In this document: in pieces, positions 41,165 through 49,399 of the stretch
Numbering within the stretch: position 1 is the stretch's first letter
Layout: every line of letters begins with the position of its first letter
Assembly (NCBI RefSeq): GCF_039522525.1
Contig: NZ_BAAADO010000001.1
Span: 434,001 to 498,000, forward strand
Direction: 5' to 3'
DNA length: 64,000 bases
Source of the DNA: Salinibacillus aidingensis
GTDB taxonomy: Bacteria; Bacillota; Bacilli; Bacillales; Alkalibacillaceae
Translations under genes and position numbers: made by a program
The notes under the pieces: model-generated
The model's database searches: none
Seen by the model: only the letters and a program-made list of their open reading frames with translations
Told to the model about the DNA's origin: nothing

Positions 41165-41452
41165 TCAGGATTCTTCCTCATCTTCCTCTGTAAATGTATT
41201 TAACATCTCTTCAATCATATCCCACTCTTCATCAGTCTCAATTTGATAGAGCGTCAGATCATTATCCTTTTCATCCTCTTCAAATCGAAAAGCGAATACC
41301 TCCTGCTCTTCTGCCTGTGCCTGTTCTACCGGGACAACAACCATATAAGATTTTTCTGTCTGATCCACATCGAATGTGAATAGTACCTCAAAGAGATGTT
41401 CTTCACCTGCTTCATCAGGGATAATAATACGCTCTTTCTCATCTAAAGCCAT
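41165..41452 (-). CDS. yrzB: YrzB family protein (DUF1292)
   Basis: A 95-residue, strongly acidic protein of unknown function. The DUF1292 pattern is visible: EERIIIPDEAGEEHLFEVLFTFDVD-type start, then KSYMVVVP and EVFAFRFEEDE...LTLYQIETDEEWDMIEEMLNTF. ATG 41452 (MALDEKERI) is eight bases after GGAGG and overlaps nothing; the longer frame into ruvX is less likely. It is the last gene of the conserved ireB-ruvX-yrzB set. Confidence 0.9.
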   Translation of the reverse strand: MALDEKERIIIPDEAGEEHLFEVLFTFDVDQTEKSYMVVVPVEQAQAEEQEVFAFRFEEDEKDNDLTLYQIETDEEWDMIEEMLNTFTEEDEEES

Positions 41453-41465
41453 TCCAATGTCCTCC

Positions 41466-41879
41466 TTAGCTTTTTGCATCTAAATAACTCTGTAAAATCA
41501 TCACGGCAGCCATTTTATCGATGACCTTTTTTCGTTTTGCCCGACTCATATCAGCCGATAGTAATATACGTTCTGCAGCCATTGTTGTTAACCGCTCATC
41601 CCATAGTTCAACGGGTAATTGGAACTCTTCCTCCATTTTACCGGCAAAATCTTCACAGGCTTTTCCTCGCTCACCAATTGTACCGTTCATATTTTTAGGA
41701 TGACCCACGACTACCTTTTTTATTTGATGCTGAGTAATGATTTGACGAAGCTCGTCCACTACCTGATGAAACTCTTCTGTCCAGCGTATGGTTTTAATAC
41801 CCTGAGCTGTCCAGCCAAGCTCATCGCTGACAGCTACGCCAATTGTTTTTTCACCTACATCCAATCCTAATATTTTCAT
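41466..41879 (-). CDS. ruvX: Putative Holliday junction resolvase RuvX/YqgF (YrrK)
   Basis: RNase H-fold nuclease of 137 residues. Motifs: KILGLDVGEKTIGVAVSD with the first Asp, KKVVVGHPKNMNG, LPVELWDERLTTMAAER with the Glu, and KVIDKMAAVMILQSYL with the last Asp. The family acts in 16S rRNA 5'-end processing in E. coli and can cleave branched DNA in vitro; its exact role in Firmicutes is not settled. It overlaps ireB by 4 bp (ATGA). Confidence 0.93.
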   Translation of the reverse strand: MKILGLDVGEKTIGVAVSDELGWTAQGIKTIRWTEEFHQVVDELRQIITQHQIKKVVVGHPKNMNGTIGERGKACEDFAGKMEEEFQLPVELWDERLTTMAAERILLSADMSRAKRKKVIDKMAAVMILQSYLDAKS

Positions 41880-42148
41880 TTATTCGCCTCTTCATGTTGT
41901 TCCAGGTAATATTTTACTAACTCCTCAATTAACTCATCCCGCTCAATTCTGCGGATTAACTTCCTGGCATCCTTGTGTCGAGGAATATAGGCCGGATCCC
42001 CTGATAACAGGTATCCGACAATTTGGTTTATGGGATTGTAGCCTTTATCCTGTAAAGCAGAATGTACCGTCAATAATATTTCATTAACATCCTGCTCAAA
42101 AGGTTCTTCCGAAAAATTAAACTTCATTGTTTGATCATTTGAGCTCAT
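41876..42148 (-). CDS. ireB: IreB family regulatory phosphoprotein (YrzL, DUF965)
   Basis: A 90-residue protein almost identical in its core to B. subtilis YrzL: TMKFNF near the start and KGYNPINQIVGYLLSGDPAYIPRHKDARKLIR. In Enterococcus IreB is a substrate of the Ser/Thr kinase IreK; the N-terminal Thr in NDQTMKF fits that phosphosite. I use ATG 42148 (MSSNDQTMK), because the GTG at 42160 lies within the Shine-Dalgarno region. It is always found between alaS and ruvX, as here. Confidence 0.93.
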   Translation of the reverse strand: MSSNDQTMKFNFSEEPFEQDVNEILLTVHSALQDKGYNPINQIVGYLLSGDPAYIPRHKDARKLIRRIERDELIEELVKYYLEQHEEANK

Positions 42149-42212
42149 GCCGATTGACACTCCTTATTGGAAAGAAATTCATTTATATTCATTATAAAGC
42201 TTTTAGGGTCAA

Positions 42213-44849
42213 TCAGGAAACCGTTTGAACATATTCTTTTGCATATTCTATGGCCTCATCAATCTTTTCAGGCTGTTTTCCGCCTGCCTGAGCCATATCC
42301 GGACGGCCGCCACCGCCTCCACCACAGCGGGATGCAGCTTCTTTAATCAGATTACCTGCATGATAACCCTGATCCATTAGATCTTTGGATACGCCTGCAG
42401 CTAATTGTACCTTACCATTGCTTACCGCTCCCAGTAAAATAACTGCTGAACCCAGTGTCTGTTTCATTTCATCCACCATGTTTCTGAGAGCATTCATATC
42501 GGAAACATCAACTTTGGCAGCAAGCACAGAGACACCGTTAATTTCCTCAACAGAATCGGTAATACTCTTGGCCTCTAAGCTGGAAAGTTTGGCTTTCAGT
42601 GACTCATTTTCCCGTTCAACATCTTTCATTTCTGCAAATAATGTGTCAATACGAACCGGAATCTGTTCAATGGTTGTTTTCAGTTTTGAACTTGTTTCCT
42701 GAAGAAGCTGTTCACGGCCTTGCACCCATTCATAAGCACCTTTTCCTGTTAATGCTTCTACACGCCGAGTACCTGCGCCAATTCCTGATTCAGAGGTAAT
42801 TTTGAACATTCCAATTTCAGCAGTATTGGAAACGTGACAGCCTCCGCATAGTTCGATGCTGTAATCGCCAACGGATACAACACGGACTGTATCCCCGTAT
42901 TTTTCACCAAACAGAGCCATGGCTCCCATTTCTTTTGCTTCTTTAAAGGATTTGATATTGATATTAACAGCGATTGACTCCCATATTTTCTCATTAACTT
43001 TTTGTTCAATTTCCTTTAATTCATCTTCGGTTACAGCGTTAAAATGGGAAAAATCAAAGCGTAAACGGTCCGGTGCTACCAGCGATCCTGCCTGATTTAC
43101 GTGGTCACCGATGACATCTTTAAGTGCCTGATGCAGAAGATGAGTGGCCGTATGGTTTTTAATCGTATGACCCCTTAAGCTTTGATCCACTTCTGCTTCA
43201 ACCTGATCACCTTTTTGTAAAGTGCCCTCCTCAATGATGACTCGGTGCATGTTTTGTCCATTTGGAGCTTTTTGCACATCTTCAACACGTGCTGAAGCAT
43301 CGCTGGTTTTAATCGTCCCCTTGTCGGCAACCTGACCTCCACTTTCCGCATAAAAAGGAGTCTGGTTCATGAACAGATAAATTTCTTCGCCTGATTCAGC
43401 TTTGTCTGTCCGTTCATCATTCTTAACCATTTCCACAATAGTGGACTGGGTTTTCAGCTGGGAATATCCTGTAAATTCACTATCAAAGGTCAGGTCACGA
43501 AGAACACCACTTTGTACCTTCATGGACTCAACCTTTTGTCTCGCCTGCCGTGCACGGGAGCGTTGTTTTTCCATTTCCTGATTAAAGCCTTCTTCATCAA
43601 TGGTGAAACCTTCATCCTCTACGTATTCTTCGGTTAGCTCTTTAGGAAATCCGTACGTATCATAAAGCCTGAAGACTTCTGTACCCGGAAATACAGAGCT
43701 TCCCTTTGTTTTCTCTTTTTCAATGACTTCCTTCAGAATAGCTAAACCATCATTTAAGGTTTCATGGAATCGCTCTTCCTCTGTCTTTATCACGTTGGCT
43801 ATGAAGGATTGCTTTTCCGTCACCTTTGGATAGAAATCAATCATAATGTCAGCTACATCTTTCACTAACTGATACATAAACGGATCTTCTATACCTAAGT
43901 ATTTCGCATAACGTACGGCGCGGCGTAATAGTCTTCGTAGTACGTAGCCGCGACCTTCATTGGATGGCAAGGCTCCATCCCCCACCGCAAAGGTTACCGT
44001 ACGAATATGGTCTGCAATCACTTTAAATGCTGTGTCGTATTCATCCTTCGTTCCATATTTTATCCCAGCAATATCAGACGTATGGTCAATAATTGGCATA
44101 AACAAGTCGGTTTCAAAATTTGTTTTTGTATCCTGGATCACACTTACCATGCGTTCGAGTCCCATACCTGTATCAATGTTTTTTTTAGGAAGTGGTGTAT
44201 ATGTATGATCCGGATTATGGTTAAATTGTGAGAACACAAGATTCCAGATTTCTAAATAACGTTCATTTTCCCCACCAGGATAGAGTTCCGGGTCCTTTGG
44301 GTTATTTCCATATGCCTCTCCACGGTCGTAGAATATTTCCGTATTTGGACCACTGGGACCTTCTCCAATATCCCAGAAGTTTTCCTCTAAACGAATAATA
44401 CGCTCCTCCGGCAGTTTGACATCATTCAGCCAGATTTCATATGCCTCATCATCTTCAGGATGGACCGTAACGGATAAACGTTCAGGATCGAACCCTATCC
44501 ATTTTTCACTGGTCAGAAACTCCCAGGCAAACTCAATAGCTTCTTTTTTAAAATAATCCCCGATAGAAAAGTTACCCAGCATTTCAAAAAAGGTATGGTG
44601 ACGAGCTGTTTTCCCGACATTCTCAATATCATTGGTACGAATTGATTTTTGTGCATTACAGATTCTTGGATTTTCCGGAACAACAGATCCATCAAAATAC
44701 TTCTTTAATGTCGCGACACCGCTGTTAATCCAAAGCAACGTTGGATCTTCAACCGGCACCAATGATGCACTTGGCTCTATACTGTGACCTTTTTCTTTAA
44801 AATAGTCCAGAAACATCTGTCTTACTTCAGCTGATTTTAAATGCTTCAT
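42213..44849 (-). CDS. alaS: Alanyl-tRNA synthetase
   Basis: Charges tRNA-Ala. The class II catalytic domain (about 1-450) has HHTFFEMLGNFSIGDYFKKEAI and the downstream GMGLERM. The editing domain carries HTATHLLHQAL and GGCHVSNTAEIG as zinc ligands, and the C-terminal C-Ala domain ends with CGGGGGGRPDMAQAGG. ATG 44849 (MKHLKSAEVRQ) sits nine bases after AAGGAGG and gives 878 residues; the 23-codon extension upstream is not conserved. It is controlled by a T-box leader with a GCU specifier. Confidence 0.97.
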   Translation of the reverse strand: MKHLKSAEVRQMFLDYFKEKGHSIEPSASLVPVEDPTLLWINSGVATLKKYFDGSVVPENPRICNAQKSIRTNDIENVGKTARHHTFFEMLGNFSIGDYFKKEAIEFAWEFLTSEKWIGFDPERLSVTVHPEDDEAYEIWLNDVKLPEERIIRLEENFWDIGEGPSGPNTEIFYDRGEAYGNNPKDPELYPGGENERYLEIWNLVFSQFNHNPDHTYTPLPKKNIDTGMGLERMVSVIQDTKTNFETDLFMPIIDHTSDIAGIKYGTKDEYDTAFKVIADHIRTVTFAVGDGALPSNEGRGYVLRRLLRRAVRYAKYLGIEDPFMYQLVKDVADIMIDFYPKVTEKQSFIANVIKTEEERFHETLNDGLAILKEVIEKEKTKGSSVFPGTEVFRLYDTYGFPKELTEEYVEDEGFTIDEEGFNQEMEKQRSRARQARQKVESMKVQSGVLRDLTFDSEFTGYSQLKTQSTIVEMVKNDERTDKAESGEEIYLFMNQTPFYAESGGQVADKGTIKTSDASARVEDVQKAPNGQNMHRVIIEEGTLQKGDQVEAEVDQSLRGHTIKNHTATHLLHQALKDVIGDHVNQAGSLVAPDRLRFDFSHFNAVTEDELKEIEQKVNEKIWESIAVNINIKSFKEAKEMGAMALFGEKYGDTVRVVSVGDYSIELCGGCHVSNTAEIGMFKITSESGIGAGTRRVEALTGKGAYEWVQGREQLLQETSSKLKTTIEQIPVRIDTLFAEMKDVERENESLKAKLSSLEAKSITDSVEEINGVSVLAAKVDVSDMNALRNMVDEMKQTLGSAVILLGAVSNGKVQLAAGVSKDLMDQGYHAGNLIKEAASRCGGGGGGRPDMAQAGGKQPEKIDEAIEYAKEYVQTVS

Positions 44850-44989
44850 TTTCTTTTCCTCCTTCAATTTTATCCATAAAGATTGTGTTTCCATCATTCG
44901 TTGCAAATCCGATTCCAATTCATATGTGCGTCCACAAAAGTGTTCAAAAGAAACAGCAAACTTTCTGAAAAGGACTTAAAAAACATCAA

Positions 44990-45263
44990 GTATAAAAAAA
45001 CTCCCATCTCTGCAATAAATGCAGGGACGAGAGCTGAGGTCGCGGTACCACCCTGATTATGGATTATCATCCATCACCTTTTGCGTTCTAACGGCACGCT
45101 GCCGGCGGGGATTAGCCGCACTCCGGATTAGCTTTCCAGGACCTTATATCTGAAATTCCTTCCAGCCAATGGGAATCTCTCTCTAATTATGGGATCATCC
45201 CCATAACATTAGATAGTATCCTGTACTCAGATCCTTCAACGATTTCCTATACTCGTATGATTA
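44990..45263 (-). promoter_or_regulatory. T-box riboswitch leader of alaS
   Basis: On the minus strand the leader holds a stem I in which CAGGA pairs with TCCTG and GGAT with ATCC. The loop between them contains AGTA on one side and the specifier codon GCU (Ala) followed by A at 45132-45130 on the other. The T-box sequence AGGGTGGTACCGCG is at 45054-45041; its UGGU bulge fits the A discriminator of tRNA-Ala. The terminator (CTCGTCCCTGCA with TGCAGAGATGGGAG, then T8) spans about 45031-44993. Uncharged tRNA-Ala would prevent termination. Confidence 0.95.
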
Positions 45264-45270
45264 TGCCGAT

Positions 45271-45299
45271 ATTATAGACAACTTTCAAAAACATGTCAA
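45271..45299 (-). promoter_or_regulatory. Sigma-A promoter of the alaS leader
   Basis: Both hexamers are perfect on the minus strand: TTGACA (45299-45294), 17-base spacer, TATAAT (45276-45271). The T-box leader starts about 8 bp downstream. Confidence 0.93.
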
Positions 45300-45306
45300 A
45301 TGGAAC

Positions 45307-45426
45307 GAAAAGCGGAGGCGACCGGTTAGGCCCGACGGCATAAGCAGAATATCCGTAGTGGCCGCTTTCTGGCCATGGAGGGTATTCTGCTTATGACCGC
45401 TTGGGCCTGGGAGCCGCAGCTGGACA
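45307..45426 (+). repeat. Full 120-nt palindromic repeat (subtype 2)
   Basis: Runs from GAAAAGCGGAGGCGACCGG to GGAGCCGCAGCTGGACA. AGGCCC pairs with GGGCCT, GCATAAGCAGAAT with ATTCTGCTTATG, and the tip GTGGCC with GGCCAT. First of a tandem array that starts 8 bp upstream of the alaS -35 box, oriented away from alaS. Confidence 0.9.
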
Positions 45427-45429
45427 ATA

Positions 45430-45549
45430 GAAAAGCGAAGGCGACTGTTAAGGTCATGCGGTATAAGACGAAGACATGGAGTGGCATGGGTTTGTCCACG
45501 GAATGGCTTTGGCTTATATCCGCCTTGACCTAGGAGCCGCAGCTGGACA
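45430..45549 (+). repeat. Full 120-nt palindromic repeat (subtype 1)
   Basis: Same ends as its neighbour, but the stem is the other subtype: AGGTCA with TGACCT, TATAAG with CTTATA, and GTGG with CCAC at the tip. Spacer to the previous copy is 3 nt and to the next is 2 nt. Closest relative is the copy at 12569-12688 about 33 kb away, not the adjacent copy. Confidence 0.9.
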
Positions 45550-45551
45550 AA

Positions 45552-45592
45552 GAAAAGCGAAGGCGACTGTTAAGGTCATGCGGGACTTATAA
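45552..45592 (+). repeat. Truncated 120-nt repeat (5' arm only)
   Basis: Begins GAAAAGCGAAGGCGACTG and keeps AAGGTCATGCGGGA, then jumps to CTTATAAG, which looks like the start of the opposite arm. It ends against the stop codon of the downstream permease gene on the other strand, so most of the hairpin has been deleted. Confidence 0.75.
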
Positions 45593-45594
45593 GA

Positions 45595-46683
45595 TTATCG
45601 ATTGGCCTTCTTAGACCTCCATGCTTCTTTCATATTTTTCACAATTGGAGTTGGTTCTGCAAAAACTTTAATGACCGTTAGTACAGGAACAGCTAGAATC
45701 ATTCCAGCAATACCAAATGATTCTCCCCCTATTAACAGAGCAAGAATGATTAAAACAGGGTGCACATGCAGAGATCTTCCGACGATATACGGCGACAGAA
45801 GATTTCCTTCAATCAGCTGGACACTGACGACGGCCAGAATCACATACAGCACCTTATTGGCTGATATCGTGAAAGCAATTAAAACAGCTGGGATGGCGCC
45901 TAATACCGGACCAAAATAGGGAATAATATTGGTGATTCCCATGAAGGTACCAAGCAATAAGGGATATTTCATATTGATCAGCCACATCAATAAAAAGGAA
46001 ATCACTCCAACAAATAAACAGACTAAAAATTGCCCCCGAAGATAGCCGCCAAGATTCCGGTCAATATCTTTTAGTACCGATTGATAATGTCCCTTTTTAT
46101 TTTCTGGACCAATCGCTAAAAAGGATGCTCTGAATTTTGGAAAGTCTTTTAAAAAATAAAAAACAAGGATGGGAATCACCGCAATCATAACGATTACATC
46201 CGTGATTCCGGTAAGGGAATAGGCAATATTGGTTAATAAATCTATAAGTCCCTCTTCCAGCTTCAAAAATGCTTCGTCCATTTTATCGTGGACATCTTCA
46301 GGGAATTCTGAAGTACTGACATAAAGGTTGTAAATCCATTCCTGGTAAGTGTCAAACAATTGGGGCAATGAATGAATTAAACCCTTTAATTGTTTGACAA
46401 ATGTGGGAATCGCTTTATAAATGGCAGCCCCAATCCCACCAAAGATGACAATATAAATGACCAGAATGGCTGTCCACCTTGGCATAAAGCCATCAAGCCA
46501 ATTGATCAGGGGATAGAGTAAGTAGGCAATGATCGCGGCAATTAAAATCGGAGTTAAAATCGTCATTAAAAAAGAAAAAGCAAATTGATAAAAAGGATAG
46601 GTTTTTAATAATAAATAAAACAGAATCGAAACAATAACCGCAATCCCGAGTATATATAACAGTCTTTTCTCTCTATTCGTCAT
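45595..46683 (-). CDS. yrrI: AI-2E family transporter (YrrI)
   Basis: Polytopic membrane protein of 362 residues with about eight helices: two close pairs near the N-terminus (about 7-60), a soluble coiled stretch (about 90-150) and the C-terminal bundle with NLGGYLRGQFLVCLFVG and LGTFMGITNIIPYFGPVLGAIPAVLIA, the family signature. Members include the autoinducer-2 exporter TqsA and Na+/H+ antiporter-like proteins in halophiles, so the substrate is open. ATG 46683 follows GAGGGGG. In B. subtilis glnQHMP stands between this gene and alaS; here there is only the repeat array. Confidence 0.9.
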   Translation of the reverse strand: MTNREKRLLYILGIAVIVSILFYLLLKTYPFYQFAFSFLMTILTPILIAAIIAYLLYPLINWLDGFMPRWTAILVIYIVIFGGIGAAIYKAIPTFVKQLKGLIHSLPQLFDTYQEWIYNLYVSTSEFPEDVHDKMDEAFLKLEEGLIDLLTNIAYSLTGITDVIVMIAVIPILVFYFLKDFPKFRASFLAIGPENKKGHYQSVLKDIDRNLGGYLRGQFLVCLFVGVISFLLMWLINMKYPLLLGTFMGITNIIPYFGPVLGAIPAVLIAFTISANKVLYVILAVVSVQLIEGNLLSPYIVGRSLHVHPVLIILALLIGGESFGIAGMILAVPVLTVIKVFAEPTPIVKNMKEAWRSKKANR

Positions 46684-46790
46684 CCATAACCCCCTCAATC
46701 GGGACTAATTTACGCGAAAATGAAAGGAGGACAGCATATGCAGCTGCCCTTTCTTCTGACTTTTTCATTTTTAACTGATAAAGATCTTAC

Positions 46791-46985
46791 CTATGTATAA
46801 GATTTTGGCGTAAGCTCTTCATCATTGAACAAATCATCTAAAGAGGATAAAGTTCCATCCTCTTCTACTTCATGAACTTTAATTCGATCATTGTCCAAGG
46901 AAAGTTCGATAAAGCAATTCCAGCAATAAAATTGGTTATGTCCTATTTTCCCTAAATTTTGACCTTGACAATTTGGACAGTTCAC
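46791..46985 (-). CDS. Small zinc-ribbon protein (YrzR-like)
   Basis: A 64-residue protein starting MNCPNCQGQNLGKIGHNQFYCWNCFIELSL: two CxxC pairs (3-6 and 21-24) typical of a zinc ribbon, followed by a hydrophilic tail (VHEVEEDGTLSSLDDLFNDEEL). Position between recD2 and yrrI resembles that of B. subtilis yrzR, although the intervening yrrD and yrzQ are not seen here. Function is unknown; nucleic-acid or protein binding is a guess from the fold. Confidence 0.75.
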   Translation of the reverse strand: MNCPNCQGQNLGKIGHNQFYCWNCFIELSLDNDRIKVHEVEEDGTLSSLDDLFNDEELTPKSYT

Positions 46986-47054
46986 TTTTCGGGCAACTCC
47001 TTTGAAGATAATCTAGTATAAGAGTTCCCCACGTGTTTCTTAAATATACATACT

Positions 47055-49382
47055 TCACATAAAATCATACGGAGACAGTTCTTCTTGGTCTGCATCCTCC
47101 ACATCTTCTACCTTTTCGTCACCCGCTATTGGTTCACCGGCAAACATCTGTTTAATACGTTGGGATAGAGTTGTATTCCGTACATTCTGGTCCTCTGTGC
47201 TTACACCCTCTAAAAACGCTCGCTGATCTCCACATATAATTAGTGACTGCTTACTTCTCGTAATCGCCGTATATAAAAGGTTTTTCTTAAGCATACGCCG
47301 GAATTCCGGAACTACAGGCATGACCACAATCGGAAATTCGCTACCCTGCGATTTGTGAATAGATATACAGTATGCATGCATGAGCTGATGAAGCTCAGAA
47401 CGAACATAACGGACTTCTTTACCATCAAAATCAACGACCAGCTGTTCCTGATTTTCCTCTGTTTCATCTGCCTTCAGAATCGTTACCGCATGGCCAATGT
47501 CCCCATTATAGACACCCTTCTCTGGTTGATTGACAAGCTGTATCACTTTATCACCGGAGCGAAACACCTGTTCATTAAATTTCAGCGTTCTTTTCCGGCT
47601 ATTCGCCGGATTAAGGAGCTCCTGTAATGATTCATTTAATTTATTAATTCCGACATTGGAACGATACATCGGTGCCAGTACCTGAATATCCCTTATAGAA
47701 TATCCCTTATCGACAGCCTTTTTTACTATATCCTGTAATAAGGACAGTGTATTTGTTCCCTGTGACCGGAAAAAGGAAAAATCCTCACCTCTTTTTAAGG
47801 ATTGCTGATCACATTGATGATTTTTTATTTCATGAGCCAGCTCTACAATTCTCGAGCCCTCTTTTTGCCGATATATTTCGGTAAGCTTGCAAGTCGGAAT
47901 AACCCCTGAAGATAGCAAATCCGTTAACACCTGTCCAGGGCCTACAGAGGGCAACTGATCTTCATCACCTACCAACACAATCTGTGCCTTACTGGGGATT
48001 GCCCGAAAGAGTTGATTGGCAAGCCATATATCTACCATAGAAAACTCATCTATAATGATCAGATTGGCATCCAACTGGTGACTTTGATTAAACTCGAATT
48101 CTTCACTTCCTGACCAGCCCAGCAACCGATGGATGGTTTGTGCTTTATGACCGGTTGCTTCTGTCATACGCTTCGCTGCCCTGCCTGTTGGTGCTGCCAG
48201 AACAATCGGAGACTCATCTTTTTCCTCATTATTGTTTTTCGGATTCAGTCGTTCAAAAACTCCGATAATTCCTTTGATAACCGTCGTTTTCCCTGTGCCG
48301 GGACCCCCGGTTAAAATCACAGCCTTTGAGTTTAAGGCCTGCTCAATAGCTTCATATTGTTCCCGTCCATAGCTTATGGTTTCCTTTTCTTCTATTTCGC
48401 CTAATGCTTTTAAAATATCAGCTTGTACGAATTCCGAGTCCAATTCAATATCCATAATCCTTTTTAATTGAGAGCTTACCCCTTCTTCCGAGAAATAAAG
48501 GGAAGGAAGGTAGACTCGGTCATCTTCTATGATGAGGTACCGTTCTTCTGACAACTCTATCATCTTCTGTTCTACCAGATCATTAGTTACAGACGGTTCC
48601 GTTTCATTCAGTAATTTCCGCACGTCATCACAGAGCTGCTCAAGATATTCATAAACATGACCAAATTGGGATTGCTTCTGTAAGATATGGATACAGCCAG
48701 CTTGTATTCTGGCAGGATGATCACCCGCAATGCCAATCATCTTAGCAATGTTATCCGCTCTTCTGAATCCAAATCCCTCAACTTCAAACACAAACTGATA
48801 GGGATTTTCCTCCAGCAGCTTCAGTGTATCCTCTTTATAAACAGCATAAATTTTTTGTGTAAGCTGAAGCCCAATCCCATAATCAGCTAAGGCCATCACC
48901 ACTCGCTCAAACCCTTGATTTTCACGAAGGGTCTGACTAAAGGATGAAATCACATTTTTAGGAAATCCAGGGATTCCAGCTAATACATTTTCATCTTTTA
49001 AAATTTGATCGATGGCTGTTTCGCCAAGAACATCCACGATCTTTTGGGCGCTTTTTTTCCCTACACCATAAAAGATGTCACTGGACAAATAACGTACGAG
49101 ACTATCCTTTGTTTTGGGGATTTCCCTTGTATATGTAAAAACCTGATATTGCTGTCCAAATCTGTTGTGCTGATAAAGATTCCCATAGAAAATATATTCC
49201 TGCTCCTGTTCAAGTGGTGGAAAATGACCTTTCACAACAATTTCTTTATCCTGAAATGGTTCGTTCGTATCCACAATCCGGATTAAGGCAATGGAAAACT
49301 TCTCCTCCGCATTATGAAAAATTGTACGGAGCAGTATCCCCTTTATATAACCTTTTTCCTCATTTACCAAATCCATTGCCAT
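47055..49382 (-). CDS. recD2: RecD2-type ATP-dependent DNA helicase (YrrC)
   Basis: 5'-3' superfamily 1B helicase that works outside RecBCD, with roles in replication-fork progress and repair. The long N-terminal region carries an OB-like part and helix-hairpin-helix segments (FYGVGKKSAQKIVDVLGE, GFGFRRADNIAKMIGI). Helicase motifs: Walker A LTGGPGTGKTTVIKG, Walker B LIIIDEFSMVD, then LVGDEDQLPSVGPGQVL and AITRSKQSLIICGD. The 775 residues are full length. It starts 18 bp after the TPR gene, which it follows in the operon as in B. subtilis. Confidence 0.95.
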   Translation of the reverse strand: MAMDLVNEEKGYIKGILLRTIFHNAEEKFSIALIRIVDTNEPFQDKEIVVKGHFPPLEQEQEYIFYGNLYQHNRFGQQYQVFTYTREIPKTKDSLVRYLSSDIFYGVGKKSAQKIVDVLGETAIDQILKDENVLAGIPGFPKNVISSFSQTLRENQGFERVVMALADYGIGLQLTQKIYAVYKEDTLKLLEENPYQFVFEVEGFGFRRADNIAKMIGIAGDHPARIQAGCIHILQKQSQFGHVYEYLEQLCDDVRKLLNETEPSVTNDLVEQKMIELSEERYLIIEDDRVYLPSLYFSEEGVSSQLKRIMDIELDSEFVQADILKALGEIEEKETISYGREQYEAIEQALNSKAVILTGGPGTGKTTVIKGIIGVFERLNPKNNNEEKDESPIVLAAPTGRAAKRMTEATGHKAQTIHRLLGWSGSEEFEFNQSHQLDANLIIIDEFSMVDIWLANQLFRAIPSKAQIVLVGDEDQLPSVGPGQVLTDLLSSGVIPTCKLTEIYRQKEGSRIVELAHEIKNHQCDQQSLKRGEDFSFFRSQGTNTLSLLQDIVKKAVDKGYSIRDIQVLAPMYRSNVGINKLNESLQELLNPANSRKRTLKFNEQVFRSGDKVIQLVNQPEKGVYNGDIGHAVTILKADETEENQEQLVVDFDGKEVRYVRSELHQLMHAYCISIHKSQGSEFPIVVMPVVPEFRRMLKKNLLYTAITRSKQSLIICGDQRAFLEGVSTEDQNVRNTTLSQRIKQMFAGEPIAGDEKVEDVEDADQEELSPYDFM

Positions 49383-49399
49383 GTGAATATACTCCCTTT

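Noticed and set aside
45307..45592. Repeat array as a CRISPR array
   Set aside because: Units are 120 nt with 2-3 nt between them, so there are no spacers, and each unit is itself palindromic. No cas genes in the window.
46738..46800. 20-codon plus-strand frame (MQLPFLLTF...) with a strong AAAGGAGG
   Set aside because: The Shine-Dalgarno look-alike lies in what reads as a hairpin after the minus-strand zinc-ribbon gene, and the frame runs into that gene's stop. Probably chance.
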